From: a bacterium
GTDB taxonomy: Bacteria; Myxococcota_A; UBA9160; SZUA-336
Direction: 5' to 3'
Assembly (NCBI GenBank): GCA_024226335.1
Contig: JAAELY010000522.1
Span: 1-55,530 of the forward strand
DNA length: 55,530 nucleotides
The notes beneath the pieces were generated by a model. That model saw only the letters and a program-made list of their open reading frames with translations, made no database searches and was not told where the DNA came from. The position numbers were made by a program, and so were the translations under genes. Of the stretch, positions 45,057 through 53,183 are shown one piece after another. Positions within the stretch are counted from its first letter, which is position 1. Each line of letters opens with the position of its first letter.

Positions 45057-46211
45057 TTAGCGGGTCGGCGCTTGCGCGACGAGCTGGCGACCGAAGGCTT
45101 CGAAATTGCTGTCCACGACGAAGATGTGCTGCGATGCGGCGAGCAGATCTCGGAGCAGTCGCTGCATCGGGCTGGTCGAGTAGAGACCACTCGCCCCGAT
45201 ATACCGGAAACCCATCGTGGCGGCGTCGAGTGCGGCCTGGGTGGCGTGGGTCGCCATCGCGCGAAGTTCGATCTCCAATTCGGGAGGCACGGTGTCACCC
45301 GCTCGACTGAGGGACTCCATTCGGCCGATCGCATCCATCGCATAGAGGCGCGACGCTGTGAGCGATGCTTGCGCGACGCCGAGATCGCGCAGGAATGACT
45401 CCCGGTCGGCAACGGACGTTCCAGACCCGAGGCGTTGCTTCGATTTCGCGACCACCGTGAGCTCTTCGATCGCTCTCTCTCCGACTCCGATGGCAAAACC
45501 GGCATGTATGGGTGCAACCTGCGGCACGACTCCAGGCCGGAACCTCAGACCTCCGCGAAGTGGCTCGGGGTTCGGGAACGCGTAGGTGAAACCCTCGGGC
45601 ACAAAGACTTCATCAAACGAGTAGTCGCAGCTCCCGGTGCCCTTGAGGCCTGCAACGTGCCAGCTGTCGGCTACTTGCACGCTCGTTTTCGGGATGATGA
45701 CCTGTATTGCCTCGGGTGGAGCGTCACCTTCGGCCTCGACAATGCATCCCGATAGGGTCCATTCCGATTGGTGGATGCCGCTCGCATAGCCCAGGCTACC
45801 ACTCGCGATGAAGCCTCCCTCTACGCGGCGCGCCCGCCCGAGCGGTGCGAGTTGACCCGCAACGACCGCGTCGACCTCGCTGCTGAAGATCTCGTCCGCA
45901 GCCTCCTGGCTGATGTACGCACCCATCATCGCGGTATGCGTCGACCCCACGGCCACGTTCCAACCCGCCGATGTGTCGGCGGCCGCCAGTGCAGCAACGA
46001 CTTCGAATTCGAGCAGTGGATCGGCCTCGAAGCCTCCCAACTCTGTGGGCCAGCACAGGCGAAACAGTTTCGCAGCGTGCAAGGCTTCGACGGCCGATCC
46101 GTCGAGGCAGCGCGCCTCCTCGGACGCCGCCGCAGATGCCTCGAGTGTCGGGCGAACCGTCTCGACGGCTCTCAGCAATTCCTTCCTCAGTGTCTCGCGA
46201 TCAACGCTCAT
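45057..46211 (-). CDS. Acyl-CoA dehydrogenase-fold flavoprotein, probable flavin-dependent monooxygenase (HsaA/DszC type)
   Basis: A 384-residue protein of the acyl-CoA dehydrogenase superfamily. DTSAGWNVAVGSTHTAMM and VEGGFIASGSLGYASGIHQS, then GTGSCDYSFDEVFVPEG, are typical of the group that uses reduced flavin to hydroxylate aromatic or steroid rings, not of true acyl-CoA dehydrogenases. The expected C-terminal Glu motif (EGTSEIQ) is missing and the end is IGASGLYSTSPMQRLLRDL. The start is ATG at 46211 with GGAGG six bases before it. Two bases separate it from the F420-type oxidoreductase gene. Confidence 0.82.
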   Translation of the reverse strand: MSVDRETLRKELLRAVETVRPTLEASAAASEEARCLDGSAVEALHAAKLFRLCWPTELGGFEADPLLEFEVVAALAAADTSAGWNVAVGSTHTAMMGAYISQEAADEIFSSEVDAVVAGQLAPLGRARRVEGGFIASGSLGYASGIHQSEWTLSGCIVEAEGDAPPEAIQVIIPKTSVQVADSWHVAGLKGTGSCDYSFDEVFVPEGFTYAFPNPEPLRGGLRFRPGVVPQVAPIHAGFAIGVGERAIEELTVVAKSKQRLGSGTSVADRESFLRDLGVAQASLTASRLYAMDAIGRMESLSRAGDTVPPELEIELRAMATHATQAALDAATMGFRYIGASGLYSTSPMQRLLRDLLAASQHIFVVDSNFEAFGRQLVAQAPTR

Positions 46212-46213
46212 TC

Positions 46214-47089
46214 TCATTCCTCCCATCGGGAAATTGTTAGTTCACGCACGTTCATGAGTGCCGGACCGATTTCTTTCACATCGAAACTCGGTGGCGGAAC
46301 CAGGATTCTGTGGGCGCCGAGATCCTCGTAACGACGGGCGACGTCGAAGCCGTCGGGCCCGAGGACGGCCGGATCGGCGACCGTAAACTCGAGGGCATTG
46401 GGATCGCGTCCCGCATCCAATGCGCTGGTCCGCGCCAGTTTGAAGAGGGCCGAAAGCTCCTCCGGGGACCCTTTGGCCGGAAAGAAGCCATCTCCAATTC
46501 GGCCGGCTCTACGCGCTGCGGCTTCGCTATGTCCACCGATGACGATCGGGATCGGCGAGGCCGGGTGCGGTGTCAGGCGCGTGCCTTGGAAACTGACATG
46601 CGTACTCTCGTAGGTGGCTACCGGCTCACTCCACAACGCACGAAGGGCGCCCACGTAGTCATCGTGACGTTGGCCTCGATGCTCGAACGGCACGCCAAGT
46701 GCGTCGAATTCTTCGCGCAACCAGCCGATACCAACCCCCAGACTAAAGCGGCCCCCGCTCAACCGATCGAGGGTCGCAGCCTGTTTCGCGACGACGAGTG
46801 GGTTGCGCTGAGGCAGGACGAGGATCCCGGTCGTGAAACGCAGGCGTTCGGTGATCGCAGCGGCATACGCATACCAGACGAGCGGATCGGCCATATCGGC
46901 CCGACCTTCACCCGGCACACGACCATCGTCGGAGTATGGATAGGACGAGGTGTAGTCGGTCGGCATCACGACGTGTTCGCCTGTCCACAGGGATTCGAAA
47001 CCGGCCTCTTCGGCTCCTCGGGCGATCGCCCGGGCGCCCTCCGGTCCAGCGAAGGTCATCACGGCGGCATACCAGACTCCGAACTTCAC
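46214..47089 (-). CDS. LLM-class oxidoreductase, probably F420-dependent
   Basis: A 291-residue luciferase-like TIM-barrel enzyme. GFESLWTGEHVVMPTDY, RLRFTTGILVLPQRNP, RLSGGRFSLGVGIGWLREEF and PIPIVIGGHSEAAARRAGRIGDGF are the F420-dependent LLM subfamily landmarks. F420 itself is supported by cofG and cofH in this window. It would reduce or oxidise a substrate by hydride transfer. It heads the leftward operon with the flavoprotein, cupin and selenoprotein. It is divergent from the LysR regulator, which probably controls it. Confidence 0.85.
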   Translation of the reverse strand: MKFGVWYAAVMTFAGPEGARAIARGAEEAGFESLWTGEHVVMPTDYTSSYPYSDDGRVPGEGRADMADPLVWYAYAAAITERLRFTTGILVLPQRNPLVVAKQAATLDRLSGGRFSLGVGIGWLREEFDALGVPFEHRGQRHDDYVGALRALWSEPVATYESTHVSFQGTRLTPHPASPIPIVIGGHSEAAARRAGRIGDGFFPAKGSPEELSALFKLARTSALDAGRDPNALEFTVADPAVLGPDGFDVARRYEDLGAHRILVPPPSFDVKEIGPALMNVRELTISRWEE

Positions 47090-47114
47090 GATCTCGTCCT
47101 CCTCGAGAGACCTT

Positions 47115-47131
47115 ATATCGAGCTACGATAT
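47115..47131. promoter_or_regulatory. Dyad ATATCG-N5-CGATAT in the LLM/LysR divergent region
   Basis: Perfect six-base arms lie 26 bases upstream of the LLM start in an unusually AT-rich gap. LysR-type regulators bind dyads of about this size (T-N11-A), and the spacing here is T-N12-A or T-N11-A depending on the base chosen. Close to the leftward promoter, it would be an activation or repression site. Confidence 0.5.
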
Positions 47132-47161
47132 GTCTGAGAACTATCAAATACTTGCCGATTG

Positions 47162-47176
47162 ATATCATTTTGATAT
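47162..47176. promoter_or_regulatory. Dyad ATATCA-N3-TGATAT next to the LysR gene start
   Basis: Perfect six-base arms begin 26 bases before the LysR start codon. It is related in sequence to the dyad at 47115-47131, and the two are separated by 30 bases. Two half-related sites in a divergent gap are the usual recognition and activation pair of LysR regulators. Confidence 0.5.
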
Positions 47177-47187
47177 ATCGTGGTTCG

Positions 47188-48117
47188 ATGCATTTGAACA
47201 TCCGCGTCGATCAACTCCTCTCGGTGTTGGCGATCACCGAGCACGGAACTCTGCGGGGCGCGGCCGTCGCACTCGGCACGTCCCAGCCGGCGCTATCGCG
47301 AACGCTGCGCGAGGTGGAGCGCATTCTGGACGTTCGCCTTTTCGAACGAGGTCCGCGCGGTGTCGCACCGACTCGATTCGGCCGCGCCGTAGCTCGCCAC
47401 GCGACGGTCATCCGCGCAGAAGCCCAACGGACCTTGCTCGACCTCGACGCACTGCGCAGTGCCGAGGCCGAACCCATAAGGCTGGGTGTGGTTCCAGTCG
47501 TCGCGGCACCGCTGGTCGCCGATGCAATCACCGAGACCCGCTGCGCTCATCCCGAAACGATCATTCGCATGGAAGCCCGGCCGCAGAGCGAGCTCCTCGA
47601 ACGACTCGCGGCGGGACACGTCGACCTCGTTCTAGGACCACTCGCCGATCCAGGTGAAGCCGGGCCTGGCTTCGAACAAACGAAGATCTTCAGCGAGGAT
47701 CTGTGCGTCATCGCGGGAAAGTCGCACCCGCTCGCGCGACGCCGGGGGGTCCTGTCACTCGAAGATCTGGCGGATCAAGAATGGCTACTGTCACCACACG
47801 GGTCGCACGAGCGATCGAGCGTCGATCTTGTGTTTCGGCGCGCTGGGCTCTCAGCGCCACCACCCAGGATCGAATCCGAGGATGTTCCGTTTCAGATGTA
47901 CACCGTGGCCACATCGAATCTACTCAGTGTCATTCAGAGATCCCAAGCGACGTTTGGCGCGGTCCTCGGCTTGCGTGAACTTCGCGTCGATCTGGGTACT
48001 CCAGCAGCCGATATCGGGGTGACGTATCCGATCGGCTCCCCGCTCCAGGAAACTGCGAAGGACCTGATTAGCGCGCTGAGGAAAGCGGCCGCGCGAGTCG
48101 GCCTCGTGCAGGGGTGA
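47188..48117 (+). CDS. LysR-family transcriptional regulator
   Basis: A 309-residue regulator. The N-terminal winged helix-turn-helix is HGTLRGAAVALGTSQPALSRTLREVERILDVRLFERG shortened to its core: AAVALGTSQPALSRTLRE. The C-terminal half is the periplasmic-binding-like effector domain (from about residue 90). The start is ATG at 47188; an upstream open frame to 46936 lies within the divergent gene. It is divergent from the LLM-type oxidoreductase, so it probably controls that operon, including the selenoprotein, in response to a pathway metabolite. Confidence 0.88.
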   Translation: MHLNIRVDQLLSVLAITEHGTLRGAAVALGTSQPALSRTLREVERILDVRLFERGPRGVAPTRFGRAVARHATVIRAEAQRTLLDLDALRSAEAEPIRLGVVPVVAAPLVADAITETRCAHPETIIRMEARPQSELLERLAAGHVDLVLGPLADPGEAGPGFEQTKIFSEDLCVIAGKSHPLARRRGVLSLEDLADQEWLLSPHGSHERSSVDLVFRRAGLSAPPPRIESEDVPFQMYTVATSNLLSVIQRSQATFGAVLGLRELRVDLGTPAADIGVTYPIGSPLQETAKDLISALRKAAARVGLVQG

Positions 48118-48121
48118 AAGG

Positions 48122-48595
48122 CTAGCCCGACGCTTTGGGTCGGCACGGAACCAGCACGCTGCGCCGGAAACGAATCGCGATTTCACCGTGCTGGTTGCGT
48201 CCGAGGGTTTCGACGCGAACGATGCCCTGATCGGGCCGGCTCTTCGATTTGCGCGCCTCCAGGATCTCGGTCACGGCATACAGCGTGTCGCCGTGGAAGG
48301 TCGGGCCGACGTGGTCGATGTTCTCGTAGGCGAGATTCGCGATGGCCTTGCCACTGATATCGGCCACCGTCATTCCTACGACGACGCTGAATACGAGCGG
48401 TCCCACCACGAGCCTCTGGCCGAACTCCGTCTGTGCAGCGTAGGCGGCATCGATGTGGAGAGGGTGCTGATTCATGGTGAGCAGTGCGAACTGCAGGTTG
48501 TCCGCTTCGGTGATCGTGCGCCCGGGCCAGTGCTCGATCACCTCGCCGACTCGAAAGTCCTCGTAGTAGCGTCCGTAGTTTTCGCGCGTGGCCAT
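48122..48595 (-). CDS. MaoC-like acyl-CoA hydratase
   Basis: A 157-residue hot-dog-fold protein. GRTITEADNLQFALLTMNQH with PLHIDAAYAAQTEFGQ is the MaoC hydratase centre; the usual catalytic Asp is Asn or a neighbouring position and the His is present. YENIDHVGPTFHGDTLYAV follows. Mesaconyl-CoA or enoyl-CoA hydration is the likely reaction. The ATG overlaps the upstream stop (TGATG). It is the third gene of the leftward acyl-CoA operon and converges on the LysR gene with 4 bases between. Confidence 0.85.
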   Translation of the reverse strand: MATRENYGRYYEDFRVGEVIEHWPGRTITEADNLQFALLTMNQHPLHIDAAYAAQTEFGQRLVVGPLVFSVVVGMTVADISGKAIANLAYENIDHVGPTFHGDTLYAVTEILEARKSKSRPDQGIVRVETLGRNQHGEIAIRFRRSVLVPCRPKASG

Positions 48596-50106
48596 CAGTC
48601 TGATTCCCCGGAGTTGCGAGCCCGATTGCGACGGAAGCGGGAGTCGCGCCACAGGTGCTCCAGTGTCGTCACGGCCGCATTGCCCGATGCGTAACACATC
48701 CGGCCAGTGGCCCGCACCGTGGTCGGTCCCGGATTTTCAGGGTTCGTGATCGCGAGCTCCGTTGCCGTGAGGATGGGTTTGTGGTGTTTCGCCGAAGCGT
48801 CGGAGGCCGCTGTTGCGAAGCGGGTGTCTTGACGTTCGTGGTAGGCCACGATGCGCTCGAGTCCGGGATCGGCGTGGAAGGGACCGGCCGCCAGAAGAGC
48901 GGCCTGGTTCGATTGGATTCCGAGGCCCAGGTAGATGATGGCGTCGATCTCGGGATGTGCAGCGACGACTTCCATCAGATCGGGGATCGTGTCCCGGGTC
49001 TCGCCACCGGCGAGATCGATCGGGTTGTGCCGACTCCAGCGGGGCGGGATGTGCCCGTCGATCGTCTCTCGCAGATCGTTCGGAAGTTCAACGAGTTCCA
49101 ATTCACTGCGCTCGATGGCCTCGGCCGTCTGGATCGCCCAGCCACCGGCCGTGCTGAACACCGCGGTACGTGGACCCGCGGGCAGAGGTTGCGTCGCGAA
49201 TCCCGCGGCCGCATCCCAGGCTTCTGGAATCGATGGCGCAATCGTCACGCCTGCGCGTCGCAGGGCATCGTCGAAGCCCGGACCCGTTGCCGTCGAACCC
49301 GTGTGCGCGGAGACCGCACGCGGGCCGATTCGCGAACCGCCGCTGCGCACCACGACCACCGGCATGCACTCGTTCGCCCGTGCGAGCCGCCGCACCAGAT
49401 CGTCGGAGTCTTGAACGTCTTCGAGATACACGAGGCCAACGTGAGTCTCTGGATCATCGACAAAGTAGTCGAGACAATCCGCTACCCCGATCTGAGCGCA
49501 GTTTCCGGCTGAGACCGCCCGACTGATCCCGATACCACACTGGCGAGCGTAGTTTCCAAAGGTCGAAATGAAGCCGCCCGATTGGCTGGCGATACCAATG
49601 TGGCCCGCCGGCGGCATGGGCGCAACGATCTGGGCGCACATCGATACCGGGGTCGAGATGATGCCTTGCCCGTTCGGTCCCACGATGAGCAGATCGAGTT
49701 CATCGGCCAGCTCGACCAGGGCTCGCTGTGCGGCGACCCCTTTGGCGCCCGCTTCGGCAAAGCCGGCACCCGCGATGAAGACGGCACGGGCTCCTCTGTT
49801 TGCGGCCTGCCTCAGCACGGCTTCGACAGCGGGTTGCGGAACACCTGAGAACACGAGATCTACGCGCGCGGCGGCGGGCAACTCATCGATGCTGGTGTAG
49901 GTTGGATCGCCTAACACGGGCTCGGCAGAAAGATTGGTTCCGTAGAGCTCGCCGGCAAAACCCATGGCCTTCAGGTTGTGATAAACCGAGAAACCGAATT
50001 TCCCCGGATGACTCGTCGCGCCGGCGACGACGATTCCCCCGGGTTCGAACAGGGCTTGCCAGTGCTCGGTTCGAGGTTTCAAGATGGCGACCTCAACGGA
50101 GCCCAC
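48595..50106 (-). CDS. NDP-forming acyl-CoA synthetase, alpha-type protein
   Basis: A 503-residue protein of the succinyl-CoA-ligase superfamily. The CoA-binding domain has IVVAGATSHPGKFGFSVYHN, and IGIASQSGGFISTFGNYA leads the flavodoxin-like domain. The phosphorylatable His is in VSAHTGSTATGPG. The third domain reaches about residue 480. The ATP-grasp beta part is absent both from the gene and from the window, so a partner subunit must be elsewhere if it acts as an acyl-CoA ligase. The start is GTG at 50106, overlapping the acyl-CoA dehydrogenase by 14 bases. Confidence 0.82.
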   Translation of the reverse strand: MGSVEVAILKPRTEHWQALFEPGGIVVAGATSHPGKFGFSVYHNLKAMGFAGELYGTNLSAEPVLGDPTYTSIDELPAAARVDLVFSGVPQPAVEAVLRQAANRGARAVFIAGAGFAEAGAKGVAAQRALVELADELDLLIVGPNGQGIISTPVSMCAQIVAPMPPAGHIGIASQSGGFISTFGNYARQCGIGISRAVSAGNCAQIGVADCLDYFVDDPETHVGLVYLEDVQDSDDLVRRLARANECMPVVVVRSGGSRIGPRAVSAHTGSTATGPGFDDALRRAGVTIAPSIPEAWDAAAGFATQPLPAGPRTAVFSTAGGWAIQTAEAIERSELELVELPNDLRETIDGHIPPRWSRHNPIDLAGGETRDTIPDLMEVVAAHPEIDAIIYLGLGIQSNQAALLAAGPFHADPGLERIVAYHERQDTRFATAASDASAKHHKPILTATELAITNPENPGPTTVRATGRMCYASGNAAVTTLEHLWRDSRFRRNRARNSGESD

Positions 50107-51250
50107 CCCGTTCGCGGAGCTTGCGGGCGATCACCATCTTCTGGATCTCGCTGGTGCCTTCTCCGATGATCATCAGCGGTGTGTCGCGGTAGTAGCGCTC
50201 CACGTCGTATTCACTCGCGTAGCCGTTGCCCCCGTGGATGCGCAAAGCCTCGGTTGCGATTTCGAACGCCGCTTCGGACGCGAAGAGCTTGGCCATTCCG
50301 GCTTCGAGATCCACACGCGCTCCTGAATCGAAGCGCCGAGCCGCATCGTAGGTCATGAGCCGGGCCGCGCGAAGCTTGGTGGCCATTTCGGCGAGCTTGA
50401 ACTGGATCGCCTGGTGATCGAAGATCTTTTTGCCGAAGGCCTCCCGCTCCTGCGCGTAGTCCATGGCGCGGTCAAACGCAGCCTGGCCCACCCCCACCGC
50501 ACGAGCTGCGATATTGATGCGTCCGACTTCGAGCGCGGACAGTGCGTAACGCAGACCTTTCCCGATGCCTTCGTCGCCGCCGAGTATGCGCGCGTTGGGC
50601 ACTCTGTGATCGCTATAGGCCATCTCGACCGTCTCGATTCCCTTGTAACCGAGTTTCGCGATCTCTTTGGAAACGCTGATGCCTTCAAAGGCCTGGCCCG
50701 GTTTCTTCTCGACGAGAAAACACGTGATTCCGTCGTCGGAAGTTCGGGCCAGGAGCATCACTAGGCGGGCCCGGCTGCCGTTGGTGACCCACATCTTGGT
50801 CCCGTTGATGATCCAATGAGCACCGTCGCGCACGGCCTTGCAGCGCAGGTTGCGGGCGTCGCTACCCGCATCGGGTTCCGATAGAGAGAAAGCCGCCCGG
50901 TAGGATCCGTCCACCATCTTGGGCAGGAACTCCTGGCGCTGCGCCTCGGTGCCGTAACGGCTGATCATCGAGACGGCGATCTTGTGAGTATTGAGCAGGC
51001 CCGCCAGAGACATCCAACCGCGCGACAGCTCTTCGATGATGCGCGCATAGGTCGTGACGTCGAGGCCGAGTCCACCGTGCTCGGGTGCGACCGTCGCGCC
51101 GAAGAGTCCGAACTCACACATCTGCTCGAACATGCGCTGAGGGAATTCGTCGGCGTGTTCGAGAGCCGACGCGTTGGGGATGACCTCGCGGTCGACCCAT
51201 TGGCGGATCGTATCGATCATGTCGTCTGCAATCTGTTGATCTGTCGCCAA
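50093..51250 (-). CDS. Acyl-CoA dehydrogenase
   Basis: A 385-residue flavoenzyme catalysing alpha-beta dehydrogenation of an acyl-CoA. AAFSLSEPDAGSDARN and WIINGTKMWVTNGSRA bind FAD, REAFGKKIFDHQAIQFKLAE is the family motif, and LMIIGEGTSEIQKMVIAR carries the catalytic Glu. The start is TTG at 51250, with GAGGGT upstream; an earlier frame start at 51358 would add an unconserved stretch. It heads the leftward unit with the synthetase and MaoC protein, the three enzymes of a beta-oxidation-like sequence. Divergent from the SDR. Confidence 0.9.
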   Translation of the reverse strand: MATDQQIADDMIDTIRQWVDREVIPNASALEHADEFPQRMFEQMCEFGLFGATVAPEHGGLGLDVTTYARIIEELSRGWMSLAGLLNTHKIAVSMISRYGTEAQRQEFLPKMVDGSYRAAFSLSEPDAGSDARNLRCKAVRDGAHWIINGTKMWVTNGSRARLVMLLARTSDDGITCFLVEKKPGQAFEGISVSKEIAKLGYKGIETVEMAYSDHRVPNARILGGDEGIGKGLRYALSALEVGRINIAARAVGVGQAAFDRAMDYAQEREAFGKKIFDHQAIQFKLAEMATKLRAARLMTYDAARRFDSGARVDLEAGMAKLFASEAAFEIATEALRIHGGNGYASEYDVERYYRDTPLMIIGEGTSEIQKMVIARKLRERGGLR

Positions 51251-51360
51251 CCGTCGACCCTCGCGCTTGCAATTCGGCACTGAATGAAGGGATGACAGGA
51301 GCATAACCCCATGGCGGATCTTCCGGGCGGGCGGGAACCAGGTGGCCCATAGGTCCATTC

Positions 51361-51391
51361 TTGAGTGGGTCCCAGTACTATGATACTAATT
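51361..51391 (+). promoter_or_regulatory. Candidate FadR-type operator, copy 1
   Basis: TACTATGATACTA at 51376-51388 is a near-palindrome (one mismatched pair) containing TATGAT, a good -10 box for the SDR gene, 47 bases before its ATG. The same 13 bases recur upstream of the SCP2-like gene. Beyond the core, TTG at position -15, single G and CC, and TT after the core are also shared. It sits in the divergent gap between acyl-CoA dehydrogenase and SDR and could control both. Confidence 0.6.
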
Positions 51392-51431
51392 GGACGTCGG
51401 TTCTCGCAGCTTTCCACGATTAGGAGACGTC

Positions 51432-52199
51432 ATGTCGTTCGCAGATCAGGTGGTGTTCGTCACGGGAGGCGGAAGCGGCATGGGGCGGCTTGCCGCACAG
51501 CGCATGGCCGACGCCGGAGCGAAGGTCGCCGCCGTCGATATCAACGAGGCGGGGCTGGCCGAAACCGCTCAGGCGCGCGAAGCCATTCACACCTTCCGCC
51601 TCGACGTCACCGACGGCGAAGCGGTGCTCGCGACGGTGAAGGAGGTCGAGAACCGCCTCGGCCCCATTGATCGCGTCTACAACGCGGCCGCCATCATGCC
51701 TACCGGGCTGCTCATGGAACAGGATACGGAGACGATACTGCGTGTCATGGAGATCGACTACAACGGCGTGGTCCACGTGGCCAAGGCCATCCTGCCGGGC
51801 ATGCTCGAGCGCGGGCGCGGCGATCTGATCAACTTCGCTTCGATTGCCGGTTGGGGTCCGACTCTGCACTTTGGCGCGTACAACGCGGCGAAGTTCGCGG
51901 TGGTGGCCTTCAGCGAGGTTCTCTACCACGAGAACCGGGACACGGGTGTGCGCATCATCGCCGTCTGCCCACCGCCGGTGGCCACCCCGCTGCTCGAGCA
52001 GGCGACCTCGAAGCCCAAGATGCTCGAGCAGGGCGGCAAGCCGATCGAGCCGGGTGAGGTCCTCGACGCAATCGAACGGGACCTCGCCAAGGGCAAGGCG
52101 TTCTGCTTTCCGACGGCCACGACGAAGTTCGCCCAGATTCTCCGGCGCTTCGTACCCGGGCTGATGTGGTCAATGGTGCATCGGGTCGAGGGCCGTTAG
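51432..52199 (+). CDS. Short-chain dehydrogenase/reductase
   Basis: A 255-residue NAD(P)-dependent oxidoreductase. The nucleotide-binding turn is VTGGGSGMG, the structural Asn motif YNAAA, the catalytic Ser in FASIAGWG and Tyr150 with Lys154 in GAYNAAKFA. It ends in a hydrophobic segment (ILRRFVPGLMWSMVHRVEG), which may contact membrane. The start is ATG at 51432 with TAGGAGAC before. It oxidises or reduces an alcohol or ketone, a likely 3-hydroxyacyl or steroid step of the pathway. Confidence 0.87.
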   Translation: MSFADQVVFVTGGGSGMGRLAAQRMADAGAKVAAVDINEAGLAETAQAREAIHTFRLDVTDGEAVLATVKEVENRLGPIDRVYNAAAIMPTGLLMEQDTETILRVMEIDYNGVVHVAKAILPGMLERGRGDLINFASIAGWGPTLHFGAYNAAKFAVVAFSEVLYHENRDTGVRIIAVCPPPVATPLLEQATSKPKMLEQGGKPIEPGEVLDAIERDLAKGKAFCFPTATTKFAQILRRFVPGLMWSMVHRVEGR

Positions 52200-52277
52200 A
52201 AGTCTCTATGAGTTCGATTGAGCGTGACTCGGATAGAGCGATCCGACACGGAACGATCGGATGAAAGAGTGGCTGCA

Positions 52278-53006
52278 ATGAAGACAACCGATCGCGCGGC
52301 CGTTCGCGTGGCGCGCAAGATCGTCAACGAGATCCGGCGCCGACGGCTGCGGCCGGGCACCAAACTCGCGGCCGAACACAAGATGGTCGAGAAATTGGGT
52401 GTCGCGCGTGCAACGGTTCGCGAGGCGCTGCGATTCCTCGAGCTTCAAGGCGCATTGCGCATCAAGGCCGGACCGGGCGGAGGACCTGTCGTCAGCGTCC
52501 CGGGCGCCGACCATCTTGCGAGCGTGCTTTCGCTTCAGCTTCAGTTCGCCAATGCGTCGTTTCGCTCCGTCTCCGAAGCCCGAACAGCGATCTATCCCGT
52601 GCTGGCCGGTGAGGCCGCCGAAAATGCAACGCATCAGGACATCGAGACCTTGCATCAGAGCATCGACCGAATGCGCCTGGTCATCGACGACACGGAACTC
52701 TTGACCGAGGAGCTGTGCCGCTTTCAAGACCTCGTCGCCGCCGCGTCTGGAAATGCAGTCCTCGGATTGCTCGTCAATGCCCTGCACAGGATGTCTGAGA
52801 GCTCGGGAGTCGAACACGATGCGAAACAACGCCGGGCCGGAGTCCGGGGTAGCGCGGAAATTCTTCGCGCGATCGAGTCCGGCAATGGCGAAGAAGCGAG
52901 GGCGGTTACCGAGAAGCTTTTCGCCGCGGCAATGCGCTACTGGGAGCGCATCCATCCAGATGCCTTGAAACAACCCGTCGCATGGATTCAATCGGACCAA
53001 TCGTGA
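52278..53006 (+). CDS. FadR-subfamily GntR transcriptional regulator
   Basis: A 242-residue regulator. The winged helix is KIVNEIRRRRLRPGTKLAAE with GVARATVREALRFLE as the recognition part. An all-helical FCD-type effector domain follows (from about residue 85), including EARTAIYPVLAGEAAENATH. Such regulators usually repress their target until an acid or acyl-CoA binds. The start is ATG at 52278. It lies between the SDR and the SCP2-like gene, and a 13-bp near-palindrome is placed before each of these neighbours, which points to the regulator's own operators. Confidence 0.87.
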   Translation: MKTTDRAAVRVARKIVNEIRRRRLRPGTKLAAEHKMVEKLGVARATVREALRFLELQGALRIKAGPGGGPVVSVPGADHLASVLSLQLQFANASFRSVSEARTAIYPVLAGEAAENATHQDIETLHQSIDRMRLVIDDTELLTEELCRFQDLVAAASGNAVLGLLVNALHRMSESSGVEHDAKQRRAGVRGSAEILRAIESGNGEEARAVTEKLFAAAMRYWERIHPDALKQPVAWIQSDQS

Positions 53007-53063
53007 CCGCGGCAGCTCCTCGAGTACCCGTCTCGCGAACCCGGATCGCGGACGGACCGTCGA

Positions 53064-53094
53064 TTGGAAGGCATCCATTACTATGATACTACTT
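53064..53094 (+). promoter_or_regulatory. Candidate FadR-type operator, copy 2
   Basis: TACTATGATACTA at 53079-53091 is identical to copy 1 at 51376-51388. TTG is again 15 bases upstream of the core, CC two bases before it and TT one base after it. The TATGAT inside could serve as -10 box for the SCP2-like gene, whose ATG is about 96 bases downstream. The position, just after the regulator gene, suits negative control of the downstream unit. Confidence 0.6.
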
Positions 53095-53183
53095 ACGAGG
53101 CCCGCTTGGACGCGGCCAGCGCCAGAAGAGATCGGCCACGACGGCCGCGCAGTGGGTCCGAAACGACCCCGAGGAGATTCCAC

